DNA of 64,000 nucleotides from Thermomicrobiales bacterium (GTDB lineage: Bacteria > Chloroflexota > Chloroflexia > Thermomicrobiales > UBA6265): NCBI GenBank assembly GCA_041390825.1, contig JAWKPF010000013.1:1-64000 (forward strand), in the 5' to 3' direction. How positions within the stretch are numbered: position 1 is the stretch's first letter; every line of letters starts with the position of its first letter. Positions 6,323-15,098 of the stretch are shown piece after piece. Both the position numbers and the translations under genes were made by a program. The notes under the pieces are model-generated. The model did not search any database. It saw only the letters and a program-made list of their open reading frames with translations, and was not told the DNA's origin.

Positions 6323-8659
6323 ATGACCGACGCGCCTCGCCCATTTCGGCAGGTCACGCCTATCCAGCTCCACCCGACGCCTGAACGGCAGCCGGCGCCG
6401 CTGCCTCGCCCGCTCACGTCGTTCATCGGCCGTGCGCAGGAACAGCGCGAGCTCACCGCGCTCATCACCCGCGAGGATCTGCAGCTCGTCACGCTGGTTG
6501 GACCGGCCGGTGTCGGCAAGACCCGCCTCGCCGTGCAAACGGCCACCGATCTCCAATCCAGGTTCGCGGTCGTTGGATTCGCATCGCTGGCCTCGGTGGC
6601 CGCACCTGAGCTGATAGTCCCCACGGCCGGAAAGGCGCTTGGCATCCGCGAACCAACGCCCAGCCGCATCGCCGACCAGCTGGCCGGGCTTCCCACCTTG
6701 CTCGTGCTCGACAATCTCGAGCAGGTTCCAGATGCGGCCAACGTATTGGCGCTCCTTCTGGAGGCATGCGTTTCGCTGATCGTGCTGGCCACCAGCCGCG
6801 CCGTGCTTCATGTGAGCGGCGAGCATGTGGTTCCCGTGCAACCCTTCGTTGTCGAGCCGTCCGATGCGGGCGACCGACTGGCCGAATCGCCCGCGATCCA
6901 GCTCTTCGTCGCGCGTGCCCACGCGGCCGACCCTACCTTTGTGTTGAATCCCGACACGATCGAGCCGATCGCGCGCATCTGCCAACAGCTCGACGGGCTT
7001 CCGCTCGCCATCGAGCTCGCCGCGGGGCAGGCCCGCATGCTGACGCCGCAAGCGATTCTGAACCGGATCGATCAGCGGTTCGCGCTGCTGGCGCACGGTC
7101 CCGCCGACCAACCCGAACGACAACGCAGTCTCGAACGCGCCATCCGGTGGAGCTACGATCTGCTCACCCCGCATCAGCAGCGGGCGCTCCGAGCGCTCGG
7201 CGTCTTTACCGGGGGGTTCTCCGAGGACGCCGCCAGCCATGTTGCGCTGAACGGGGAGTCGCCGCTCCCGGTGCTTTCCGCGCTGATCGATGCCAGCCTG
7301 GTGCTACGGTCTGCGCATCCCGACGGCGAGCCGCGGTTCGCGCTGCTCGAATCGATCCGCGCGTTCTGTCTGCTCGAACTTCAGGCGCACGACGAAGAAT
7401 CCGCGGTGCGGGAGGCGCACGCGGCCTACTACCTGAACCTTGCCGCTGGCGCCGAACCGCGGCTGATCGTCATCGGATCGGCCACATGGGTCCACCGGCT
7501 CGCGATCGAGCATGGCAACCTGCGGGATGCGGTCGAATGGTCTCTGAGCCAACGCGCCCCGAAACCGGTGCTTGCCCTGGGCGGAACGATGCTCTCCATG
7601 GCCTATGCCCAGGGAGAACTGGAGGAAAGCCGCGCCTGGTTGGAGCGCGCGCTCACCCTGGTCGAACCCTCGCCCGATGCGCAACTCTGCGATGCGCACT
7701 TTGCCGCCTCGGCCCTTGCGCAAGTGCAGGGCGATTTCGCGTGCGCGGTCGATCACGCCACCCGCAGTCTGGAGATCGCCCGGGCGGCCAACTATCCCTT
7801 CGGGGAGGGGAGAGCGCTGCTCGGGCTCGGTATCAGCGCCGAATGGAATCACGACCTCGATTTGGCCGAGCAATGCTACCGCGACGCCCAATCCATCATG
7901 CAGACCCTCGACGCCGCCACGCACCGCTCGCATTGGCGTGTCCTCCCGCTGGCAAACCTGGCCGATATCGCGCTGATCCGCAAACGCTATCGGGAAGCGA
8001 TCGAGCTGGGGTCGGAAGCCGTCGACGCCTGGCGGGAAGCAGGCTATCTCTGGGGTATTGCCCAGGCGCTGGGCACCGTGGCCGCCGCGCGCTGCGAGCT
8101 CGGCGACGTGCAGGGCGCGCGCCGCGACTATCGAGAAACGCTCGAACTCTGGGTCAGCTGCGCCGATGGCCGCGGCATTGCCGGCGCCATCGCCGGGATC
8201 GCGGCGATCGCCCACCATACCGGCGATCCGCTCATGGCGGCCTCGTTGCTGAAACGTGCCTGGGGGATCCGCGAGCAACTCGGACTGGATTTTCTGGCGC
8301 ATCATCTCTACGCCGAGCAGGTGCGCGCCACGGTGCTCTCGGCCACCGGCAGCAGTTCCGCCTGGCGCGACCCGCCGATCTCCGAGAAACGAACGATCGA
8401 CGAGGCGGTCGCGGAGGCGATGGCTGTGCTCGACCAGGAGACACCGGTGCGCCGTGGCAATCCGCGCCTGACGCTCAGTCCGCGGGAGCTCGAAGTGTTG
8501 GCCTACGTGATCGAAGGGTTGCACGACCGCGAGATTGCCGACCGCCTCTGCATCAGCCCGCGCACCGTCCAGTCCCACGTGCTCGCGATTCTCAACAAGC
8601 TTGGCGCCCGTTCCCGCGCGGAAGCCGTCGCCATCGCGCTTCGGAGCAATCTCCTCTAG
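6323..8659 (+). CDS. LuxR-family regulator with NB-ARC/AAA-type ATPase and TPR domains
   Basis: 778-aa signal-dependent transcription factor. Residues 60-67 (GPAGVGKT) are the Walker A loop and LLVLDNLEQV near residue 135 is Walker B, giving a STAND-type NTPase similar to the MalT and AfsR groups. A long helical middle (about 400-650) has TPR-like repeats, for example ANYPFGEGRALLGLGISAEW and ALGTVAAARCELGDVQGARRDYRET. The C terminus (about 715-775; LTLSPRELEVLAYVIEGLHDREIADRLCISPRTVQSHV) is a LuxR/GerE helix-turn-helix. A known N-terminal effector domain is absent: the protein starts with a Pro-rich tail. Targets and inducer unknown; the preceding terminator isolates it as its own unit. Confidence 0.92.
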   Translation: MTDAPRPFRQVTPIQLHPTPERQPAPLPRPLTSFIGRAQEQRELTALITREDLQLVTLVGPAGVGKTRLAVQTATDLQSRFAVVGFASLASVAAPELIVPTAGKALGIREPTPSRIADQLAGLPTLLVLDNLEQVPDAANVLALLLEACVSLIVLATSRAVLHVSGEHVVPVQPFVVEPSDAGDRLAESPAIQLFVARAHAADPTFVLNPDTIEPIARICQQLDGLPLAIELAAGQARMLTPQAILNRIDQRFALLAHGPADQPERQRSLERAIRWSYDLLTPHQQRALRALGVFTGGFSEDAASHVALNGESPLPVLSALIDASLVLRSAHPDGEPRFALLESIRAFCLLELQAHDEESAVREAHAAYYLNLAAGAEPRLIVIGSATWVHRLAIEHGNLRDAVEWSLSQRAPKPVLALGGTMLSMAYAQGELEESRAWLERALTLVEPSPDAQLCDAHFAASALAQVQGDFACAVDHATRSLEIARAANYPFGEGRALLGLGISAEWNHDLDLAEQCYRDAQSIMQTLDAATHRSHWRVLPLANLADIALIRKRYREAIELGSEAVDAWREAGYLWGIAQALGTVAAARCELGDVQGARRDYRETLELWVSCADGRGIAGAIAGIAAIAHHTGDPLMAASLLKRAWGIREQLGLDFLAHHLYAEQVRATVLSATGSSSAWRDPPISEKRTIDEAVAEAMAVLDQETPVRRGNPRLTLSPRELEVLAYVIEGLHDREIADRLCISPRTVQSHVLAILNKLGARSRAEAVAIALRSNLL

Positions 8660-9097
8660 CCATCGCCGGTTCCGGAGAAGAAACTCGAGCGGATCAGGTG
8701 ATTTCAGTGAGCGTTGTCCTGCTGCGCTGCGCGAACTACTGAGCACGCGTCACCCACGGGAGACATTCGATTCCGTACTTTCCCCGATGTCGCGCCACCG
8801 TGCGTTCCCGATGATTCGGAGAGAGCAGCCCACTGGTCTGCATACACGGAGCGTCATGCCATTTTCCATCGCACTGCTCCCATGGCGTCCGTCGCCCAGT
8901 GGACTGCTCGCTCCGTCACATTGGATCGACGCGGATGCGAACCGACGGACCTCCGATAGCGCCGGCATCGATCGATGCGGACCCCTGCGCGGCCCCGGCA
9001 TTCGCCGCCACATCGATCGCAACCGTCCAACCCAGCAGGTCGCTGGAGTGGCAGCTCGACCCTCGACGCGCATCTGCGCAAAGAAAGGAGCACCTCG
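8660..9097. other. Intergenic region without a recognisable gene
   Basis: Some open frames exist but none has a ribosome binding site, family motif or plausible composition. I see no terminator with a T-run after the LuxR gene. The right end holds AAAGGAG (9084-9090), which serves the next gene. Confidence 0.6.
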
Positions 9098-9379
9098 ATG
9101 ATGTACGGCACGATCGCAAAGATGAAGATCCTTCCCGGGAAAGAAGCGGACCTCATGAACACAACGCAGACTCGACCGCCCGGCATTGTCTTCGAACATG
9201 TGTACAAGCTCGATTCGGGCAACAACGAATACATGATGGTGGTGGGGTTCGAAAGCAAGGAGGCGTACAAGAAGAACGCCGAAAGCCCGGAGATGCACGC
9301 GATGTATCTCGAATACCGCAAGCTCCTGGCCGCCGACCCAGAGTGGCACGACGGCGTGATCGTGGAATCGATGCCGTAG
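9098..9379 (+). CDS. Small dimeric alpha/beta-barrel protein (antibiotic biosynthesis monooxygenase-like)
   Basis: 93 aa starting MMYGTIAKMKILPGKEADL, with VYKLDSGNNEYMMVVGFESKEAYKKNAESPEM, the pattern of small ABM/dabb-fold proteins with a central beta-sheet and an edge helix. ATG 9098 follows AAAGGAG by 8 bp; a longer frame upstream to 8975 has no support. Possible role: a quinone or haem-type monooxygenase, or simply a stress-linked dimer; the sequence alone does not decide. Confidence 0.72.
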   Translation: MMYGTIAKMKILPGKEADLMNTTQTRPPGIVFEHVYKLDSGNNEYMMVVGFESKEAYKKNAESPEMHAMYLEYRKLLAADPEWHDGVIVESMP

Positions 9380-9481
9380 CGTCGATCTGCATTCCCAGGG
9401 GGTCTTGCTCGCCATCCCGTTCATGCCGGAAGGTCTTGCTTCCTTCTCTACCGGCGATGGCGGCGTCTCGTTCATTCCGAT

Positions 9482-9508
9482 CCCCGCAGGGTGTCGCGTC
9501 CTGCGGGG
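9482..9508. other. Strong stem-loop between the ABM-like and flavoprotein genes
   Basis: CCCCGCAGG (9482-9490) pairs perfectly with CCTGCGGGG (9500-9508) around a 9-nt loop. There is no T-run, so it may be a factor-dependent termination site, an mRNA-stabilising hairpin or a leader element of the downstream gene about 120 bp away. Confidence 0.5.
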
Positions 9509-9629
9509 CTTCCCCGCTGGTTGGGCAGACCATCGCAATGTCGCCCGGCTGTGCGGCCAAGGCAGGTCCCCATGGGACCGGGGCTGGCTCCTCCCACCGA
9601 ACCAACGACACGATCAGGAGGAAACACAC

Positions 9630-11027
9630 GTGGACACGACCGTGATACTGGATCCCGTCGACCAACTCGCGATGGAGATGCGCGGCGTTCTCATCCGACC
9701 CGGAGATCCCGGGTACGACGATGCGCGCATGGTGCGCAACGGGCTCATCGATCGCCACCCGGCGGTCATCGCCCGCTGTCACGGCACGGCGGACGTGGTG
9801 GCGGCGGTGAACTATGCCCGCGAGCACGGATTGCTCCTTTCGATCCGCGGCGGCGGCCACAACGTGGCTGGCAACGCGGTCAACGACGGCGGTATCGTGA
9901 TCGATCTGTCCGAAATGCGGGCAGTTTTCGTCGATCCCGACCGGCGCCGGGCGCGCGCCCAGGGAGGCGCCACCTGGGGCGATTTCGACCGCGAGACCCA
10001 ACAGTTCGGTCTGGCGACGACCGGCGGAGCGGTTAGCAGCACGGGCATTGCCGGGCTCACTCTCCATGGAGGGCTGGGGTATCTCCATCGCGCATTTGGT
10101 CTTGCGTTGGACAATCTCCGATCGGTCGAGATCGTGACTGCGGATGGTCAGGTTCGCACGGCGAGCGAGACCGAAAACCCCGATCTCTTTTGGGCAATCC
10201 GGGGCGCCGGGAGCAACTTCGGAGTCGTGACCTCGTTCGAATTCGAGGTCTATCCGATCCCACAGGAGTTGTATTCAGCGGTTCCGTTGTTCACGATGGA
10301 TGATGCGCCGGCCATTCTCCGAAAGTACCGGGACTTCGCCGAGTCCGCTCCTGACGATTTCGCGCCCGCCGTGATCTTCTGGAGTGTGCCCGCCATCCCC
10401 GACTTCCCCGAGGAACTGCACGGAACGCCGATCGTGGTGATTCAGATCGCCTACACCGGCGACCCCGCGGAGGGAGAAGAGCTGCTGAAACCGGTCTTCG
10501 AGTGGGGCACTCCGCTCGTGGACCTGAGCGGTTCGGCCCCGTACGTCGCGATGCAGAATGGCTTCGACGCATTCTTTCCAGCCGGCTGGTTCTACTACTG
10601 GAAATCACTGTTGTTGCAGTCGGCCACGGACGACGTTATCGACACCCTCTGCGAGGTCGCTGCCGCGCGGCCATCGCCCCAGTCCATACTCAATTTCTGG
10701 CAGTTGGGCGGCGCGATCAGCCGGGTACCGGCAGATGCCACCGCCTATGTCCGGCGGGATGCCGGGCATATGCTCAGCCTCGACACCACCTGGACCGACC
10801 CGCGCGACACCGATCGATGCATCGCCTGGGCGCGTCAGACATGGTCCACATTGCAGGAGAAGTTCGGGCTTGGAGGCGCATACCTCAACTTCGCCGGCTT
10901 CGGCGAGGAAAAAGAGGCGCTGGTGCGCGCCTCGTACGGCCAGAACTACGCGCGGCTGGCTGAGATCAAGCGACGCTACGACCCGGATAACCTCTTCCGG
11001 ATGAACAACAACATCAAACCGGCCTGA
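9630..11027 (+). CDS. FAD-binding oxidoreductase, BBE-like (PCMH-type flavin domain)
   Basis: 465-aa flavoprotein. The PCMH FAD domain shows RGGGHNVAGNAVNDGG, with His77 as the expected covalent flavin attachment residue. The segment that in bicovalent berberine-bridge enzymes holds the second attachment (Cys) reads STGIAGLTLHGGLGYL without Cys, so single-residue attachment is likely. The C terminus (YGQNYARLAEIKRRYDPDNLFRMNNNI) is the typical BBE tail. GTG 9630 was chosen because AGGAGG lies at 9616-9621; the 75 upstream in-frame codons are unlike the family. Likely oxidises alcohols, sugars or lactone precursors; substrate unknown. Confidence 0.92.
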   Translation: MDTTVILDPVDQLAMEMRGVLIRPGDPGYDDARMVRNGLIDRHPAVIARCHGTADVVAAVNYAREHGLLLSIRGGGHNVAGNAVNDGGIVIDLSEMRAVFVDPDRRRARAQGGATWGDFDRETQQFGLATTGGAVSSTGIAGLTLHGGLGYLHRAFGLALDNLRSVEIVTADGQVRTASETENPDLFWAIRGAGSNFGVVTSFEFEVYPIPQELYSAVPLFTMDDAPAILRKYRDFAESAPDDFAPAVIFWSVPAIPDFPEELHGTPIVVIQIAYTGDPAEGEELLKPVFEWGTPLVDLSGSAPYVAMQNGFDAFFPAGWFYYWKSLLLQSATDDVIDTLCEVAAARPSPQSILNFWQLGGAISRVPADATAYVRRDAGHMLSLDTTWTDPRDTDRCIAWARQTWSTLQEKFGLGGAYLNFAGFGEEKEALVRASYGQNYARLAEIKRRYDPDNLFRMNNNIKPA

Positions 11028-11161
11028 CGATCGCCGGCAGCTGCCCCGCATGGCGCGTCGACGAGAACGTGCAGTCGAATTCGCCACCGATTCCGTCCCG
11101 CACCAGCCATGAGCGGTCCCCTGATCACCCTTGCTGCGGACGCTCCGAACCAGGGAATGCC

Positions 11162-12058
11162 ATGAAGTCCGCACACCCAACCGAAACCAATATCGAAGCG
11201 CAGACCCGGGAACAATGGCGCCTGGACCAGCAACGCGAATGGTCCGACGAGCAGAAAGTCGCCGCCTGGCGCAAGTGGGGACGCATCAACATTGCCGCGC
11301 AGGAGGCGGCGACATCGGCGCTCCTGGATGCGGCTCACCTCGCTCCTGGTATGCGCGTCATCGACATTGCCGGCGGGGGAGGCGATCCCGGACTCGCGGC
11401 TGCGGCCAGAATCGGGCCAACCGGGCATGTGACCGTGACCGACGTCTCGCGCGGCATGCTCGAGACCGCTCAGGAGTACGCGCGGCAGGATGGGCTGACC
11501 AATCTCGAGTACCACCTGGCCGATACCGAACACCTCCCGTTCGCCGACCATGCCTTCGACGGCGCTTTGTGTCGCTGCGCCGTGATGTTCTTCCCGGACC
11601 CCGCTGCGGCGCTCCGGGAGATACGTCGGGTCCTCGCGCCCGAGGGGATCGCGGCCTTTCTCGCCTGGGGGCCGCTGCCAGAGAATCCATTGTTCTCAGG
11701 CGGCTTCGCGGCCATTGGCAAGGTGCGTCCCCTGCCGCCACCTCCGCCGGGAACCCCACATCCGTTCAAGTTCGCGACGCCCGGATCGCTCGGCCTTGCG
11801 CTCGAAGACGCCGGCTTTGTCGCTGTCTCCGAGCAACGGATCCGTCCAATGTCCCGCTGGAGCGTGACACCCGAGCAGTTCACCGAATTGACTGTGGAAA
11901 TGGGCGGTCTCGAATGGCTGCTGTCACAGATGTCGCCGTCACAACGTGAATCCGTTCTCAACGACATGACCGAACATTTCCGGGGATATCGACGCGCCGC
12001 AGGCGTCGAGTTTCCTCTCGTCCTCGTTCTTGCGACTGGTGTCTCTGCCCCGGAGTGA
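11162..12058 (+). CDS. SAM-dependent methyltransferase (class I, UbiE-like)
   Basis: 298 aa. Motif I is at residues 66-77 (VIDIAGGGGDPG), followed by VTVTDVSRGML (acidic-loop strand) and a Methyltransf_11-type region: LEYHLADTEHLPFADHAFDGALCRCAVMFFPDPAAALREIRRVLAPEG. The C-terminal third carries the substrate-binding part. ATG 11162 avoids a 31-residue low-complexity extension. It lies 130 bp after the flavoprotein on the same strand. A small-molecule C-, N- or O-methyltransferase; acceptor unknown. Confidence 0.88.
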   Translation: MKSAHPTETNIEAQTREQWRLDQQREWSDEQKVAAWRKWGRINIAAQEAATSALLDAAHLAPGMRVIDIAGGGGDPGLAAAARIGPTGHVTVTDVSRGMLETAQEYARQDGLTNLEYHLADTEHLPFADHAFDGALCRCAVMFFPDPAAALREIRRVLAPEGIAAFLAWGPLPENPLFSGGFAAIGKVRPLPPPPPGTPHPFKFATPGSLGLALEDAGFVAVSEQRIRPMSRWSVTPEQFTELTVEMGGLEWLLSQMSPSQRESVLNDMTEHFRGYRRAAGVEFPLVLVLATGVSAPE

Positions 12059-12366
12059 CGAGGCGCACTCCAGCAACATTCCGGATCGTCGCTCCCGCGC
12101 CCATGCGGCAAGTTCGACAGCCGCAGCGGGTAGGCTCGCCCGCGTGGCACGACTGCGCCGTCCCCAGGGCTGTCATCCTGTCAGCGCCGGAACCGCTACG
12201 GGTTCGAGGATTCCGGCTCGGTGATGGGGTAGGAGAGCCTCCGGATACAGCTGGGGCTGGCCGCCACGAGCACTGCAGCCACACCGCACGACACACGCGA
12301 CGAGCCAATCGTCGTCCTCGTGCTGCGTCTTCGCGCGCCTTCTTGAATCGACCGTCGCCGGAAACG
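12059..12366. other. Intergenic region, nothing recognised
   Basis: About 300 bp between the methyltransferase and the convergent Uma2 gene. No gene, clear terminator or repeat was recognised. Confidence 0.55.
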
Positions 12367-12915
12367 TCAGTCTCGGAAGATCGCCTGAAGCGCGAGTTCG
12401 AAACCCGGCAGCACATCCCCTCCATCGAGCACTCCCTTCGCCTCGACTACCTCAGGGGCGTGGCCCAACCGATGGACTGTCGCCGTCTTCCGCTCTGGAT
12501 CGACCCACCACACCAATGGAACACCAGCCTTGGCGTAGAGCGCTTGCTTCTCCGCCATCTCCGCCTTCGTGTCGGTGGGTGAAATGACTTCGATCGCCAG
12601 ATCGGGTGGCACCGGACAAAAGCCTCGATCCGGCATGCCGTCCGGAAATCGGTCCCCGCGCACGAACCCGACATCGGGAGCAACGACGGTATCTGGGTGC
12701 TCGCTGAGCGTGTATCCACAACGGGCGCTCGTGACGTACCCCAGTCCCTGAGCATCGGCGAAACTGAAGGTCGCAATTGCCAATCGCGCCCCGTACACCG
12801 CCGCCCTGAAGCCCGGTGTCGACACCTCTCTCAATGCGCCTTCCCAAAGCTCATACGGAGCTCTGCTGCCCATCTGAAGAAGGTCTTCCGCGGTAGCGAG
12901 GTGCGTCGCCGTCAT
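12367..12915 (-). CDS. Uma2 family endonuclease (DUF820)
   Basis: 182 aa, PD-(D/E)XK-like Uma2 fold common in Chloroflexota and cyanobacteria. Visible family strings are TAEDLLQM, YELWEGALREV, TVVAPDVGFV, DLAIEVISPTDTKAEMAEKQALYAKAGVPLVWWVDPERKTATVH. The acidic residues of APDVGFV and the E of AIEVISP are the expected catalytic set. ATG 12915 (MTATHLATAEDLL) fits the family start; a start at 12951 adds 12 residues. Biological role of this family is not settled. Confidence 0.9.
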   Translation of the reverse strand: MTATHLATAEDLLQMGSRAPYELWEGALREVSTPGFRAAVYGARLAIATFSFADAQGLGYVTSARCGYTLSEHPDTVVAPDVGFVRGDRFPDGMPDRGFCPVPPDLAIEVISPTDTKAEMAEKQALYAKAGVPLVWWVDPERKTATVHRLGHAPEVVEAKGVLDGGDVLPGFELALQAIFRD

Positions 12916-13033
12916 GCTGCCATGCCTTGCCGAATCGCCGGTGCACCCCAAGCGTACCAGCAGCCTGCGCGAGTGTCATCATCGGCGGATCGCCTCTCCC
13001 AGGCCGGCGTTGAATGGTCGGAACGCCGTGCAA

Positions 13034-13144
13034 GCGATGGAGCGACAGGCAGCCGCCCGCTCGGAGCGGCTCGGCATCCCGCTGGCGACCTTTGATCGCC
13101 GGTTGGCCGCGCTGCCCACGGTCGAATCGTGGAATCTCCAATAG
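13034..13144 (+). pseudogene. Remnant of a VapC-type PIN toxin (C-terminal fragment)
   Basis: The last 30 or so codons before a stop at 13142-13144 read RQAAARSERLGIPLATFDRRLAAL, which is the usual end of a VapC PIN domain (helix, then strand with the last metal-binding Asp, here TFDRRL). The sequence before it in the same frame has no PIN character and no conserved Asp near a start, so the N-terminal two thirds are lost. No antitoxin is left. Confidence 0.6.
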
Positions 13145-13203
13145 TCTGCCCTCGTCGCTCGTCTCATCGAGCATTGATCAGCGCGAACCTGCCCCGCAAG
13201 CGC

Positions 13204-13237
13204 AAAAATCCCCGTGCCCATCGCTGGACACGGGGAT
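13204..13237 (-). terminator. Probable rho-independent terminator of the ino1 copy-1 transcript
   Basis: Read leftwards, ATCCCCGTG pairs with CACGGGGAT (13229-13237 and 13208-13216) around a 12-nt loop and is followed by TTTTT (13204-13208 on the complementary strand). It is 160 bp beyond the end of the inositol-phosphate synthase reading frame, which points the same way. Confidence 0.75.
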
Positions 13238-13350
13238 GCTCTCGATACGAACAACTGATACGGACCCCGACTCGATGCTCAGGGATGGCCCACCGTTGAA
13301 ACGCTGGGCGTACACCCCTCGGCAATCACCCGGATTCCGCACAAAGACGA

Positions 13351-13390
13351 GCAACTGGCAACTGGCAACTGACGACTGACTACCAGCGAC
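13351..13390. repeat. Dispersed intergenic microrepeat (CAACTGGCAACTGACGACTGAC type)
   Basis: A run of GCAACTGGCAACTGGCAACTGACGACTG lies just outside the 3' end of ino1 copy 1. It shares words with the runs at 52-76, 34798-34828 and 46643-46677. Confidence 0.65.
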
Positions 13391-13400
13391 TGCCTGCTCG

Positions 13401-14627
13401 TTACCCGACCTCGACTTCGACCTTCTCCAGCTCGACATCGGCCTGGTTCGGGCTGCTCACCCTGGCCGCGCCCGGCAGCCGGTTCTCATTGATGAACGCC
13501 TCGGTGCGGTTGCGGGCGATATCGTCCGGATACTGCTCGGCCGGCGACTTCATGAAATACGAGCTCGGGGCCATCAGCGATCCGCTGATGCCGTTGTTGA
13601 GCGCCAGCTTGATGCAGCGCACGGCATCGATCACCACACCAGCCGAGTTCGGCGAGTCCCAGACCTCCAGTTTGAGCTCCAGATTCAGGGGCACATCGCC
13701 AAAGGTCGTCCCTTCCATGCGGATGTGGCACCACTTGCGGTCTTTCAACCAGGGCACATAGTCCGACGGACCGACGTGGACATTTCTACCGGCACCTCGT
13801 AGGGGATCTGCGAGGTGACCGCGTTGGTCTTGGAGATCTTCTTGGAATCGAGCCGCTCCCGCTCCAGCATGTTCAGGAAGTCGGTATTGCCGCCAAAGTT
13901 GAGTTGATACGTGCGGTCGATCTGCACACCGCGGTCGAGGAACAGGTTGGTCAGCACCCGGTGGGTGATGGTGGCGCCGACCTGGCTCTTGATATCGTCA
14001 CCGATCACCGGCAACCCCTCGCTCCTGGAAGCGCTTCTGCCAGTACGGCTCACGGGCGATGAAGACCGGGATGCAGTTCACAAACCCGCAACCGGCCTCC
14101 AGCACCTGCTCCACATACCACTTGGTCGCCATCTCCGAACCGACCGGCAGGTACGAGACCACCACATCGGTCTTGGTGTCCTTCAGAATCTGCACGATGT
14201 CGGCGGTGGGGCCAGGGGCCTTGGTCACCACCTCGGAGAGATACTTGCCGATGCCATCGTGCGTCATACCCCGGTGGACCGGCACGCCCAGATGCGGCAC
14301 ATCGCAGAACTTGTAGGTGTTGTTCGGGTGCGCAAAGATCGCCTCGGAGAGGTCCTTGCCAACCTTGCCCTCGACCACGTCGAAGGCCGCGCTGAACTCG
14401 ATGTCCGAGATGTGATACCCGCCCAGGTTGACATGCATCAGCCCCGGCACGCGCTCGTTTTCCGGCGCGTTCTTGTAGTACTCGACGCCTTGCACCAGCG
14501 ACGACGCGCAGTTGCCGACGCCGATGATCGCCACGCGCACCTTGCTCGTGTCGCGACCCGTGCTATGACCGTTGGCATGCACGCCATTGGTCCCGTTCGA
14601 ACCGTTGGATCCGTTCTTCTTCGCCAC
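13401..14627 (-). pseudogene. ino1: myo-inositol-3-phosphate synthase, copy 1 (two frameshifts)
   Basis: Actinobacterial-type inositol-1-phosphate synthase, which converts glucose 6-phosphate to inositol 3-phosphate with an internal NAD redox cycle. GTG 14627 follows AGGAGG by 6 bp. Family strings: VRVAIIGVGNCASSLVQG (NAD loop), GLMHVNLGGYHISDI, NNTYKF, DGIGKYLSEVV, TDVVVSYLPVGSE, LERERLDSKKISKT. Compared with copy 2 there is one extra base near 14011-14028 and one missing base near 13781-13790; the shifts cancel, so the C-terminal 78 residues (to 13401) return to frame. As read, no intact enzyme is made. Either a recent pseudogene or sequencing/assembly indels. Confidence 0.88.
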
Positions 14628-14777
14628 GAAAATCCTCCTGGATACAGTACGACCCCGGAAAGTTCCGAGGTCGATCACACAAGCAGAATGCTGTTGTTCT
14701 GAAAACCAGACAGAATGACCGACGGGACGCCACCTGGGTGCCCGTCAAACCTCATTCAGTTGTTAAGTCTGGAATTC
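13638..14777. repeat. 1.14-kb direct repeat, copy A (ino1 plus upstream region)
   Basis: This block matches 16753-17891 with scattered substitutions, most of them silent, and three single-base indels. It covers most of ino1 and its promoter region, ending at GTCTGGAATTC upstream of the gene. Beyond both ends the two copies are unrelated. Confidence 0.92.
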
Positions 14778-15098
14778 GTGCACGGCGCGCATCTGGCGCC
14801 AACGAGCATAGGCTACTGCCATACTCTGCATTCAGTGTAATTCGTGTGGGCAATGTTCTGCAAGAAATCGGGCATCGAACACGAGCCGCGCAATGAGCAC
14901 ATCCAGCGCGTTCATGCCTTGGGGGGTCGCCAGATCTCATCCAAGCGTTCTCCCATTCTACTGATCGAGCAGGTTCGCACCAACATCGAGGTTCCCGGCA
15001 TTGGTGAAGCGCTGAGCGCCGTCGTCTCCGTCCGTAAGGAACATGACGGCGGACGGTTACCAAATCCGCCGTCAATGCCTCAAGTCACCGTTTGAAGA
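14778..15098. other. Intergenic region between ino1 copy 1 and the SH3-repeat pseudogene
   Basis: About 320 bp that carries no recognised gene. It starts where homology with the region upstream of ino1 copy 2 ends. Confidence 0.5.

Noticed and set aside
12055..12582. Rightward open frame after the methyltransferase
   Set aside because: Composition is unlike protein, it overlaps the Uma2 gene antisense, and no family strings appear.
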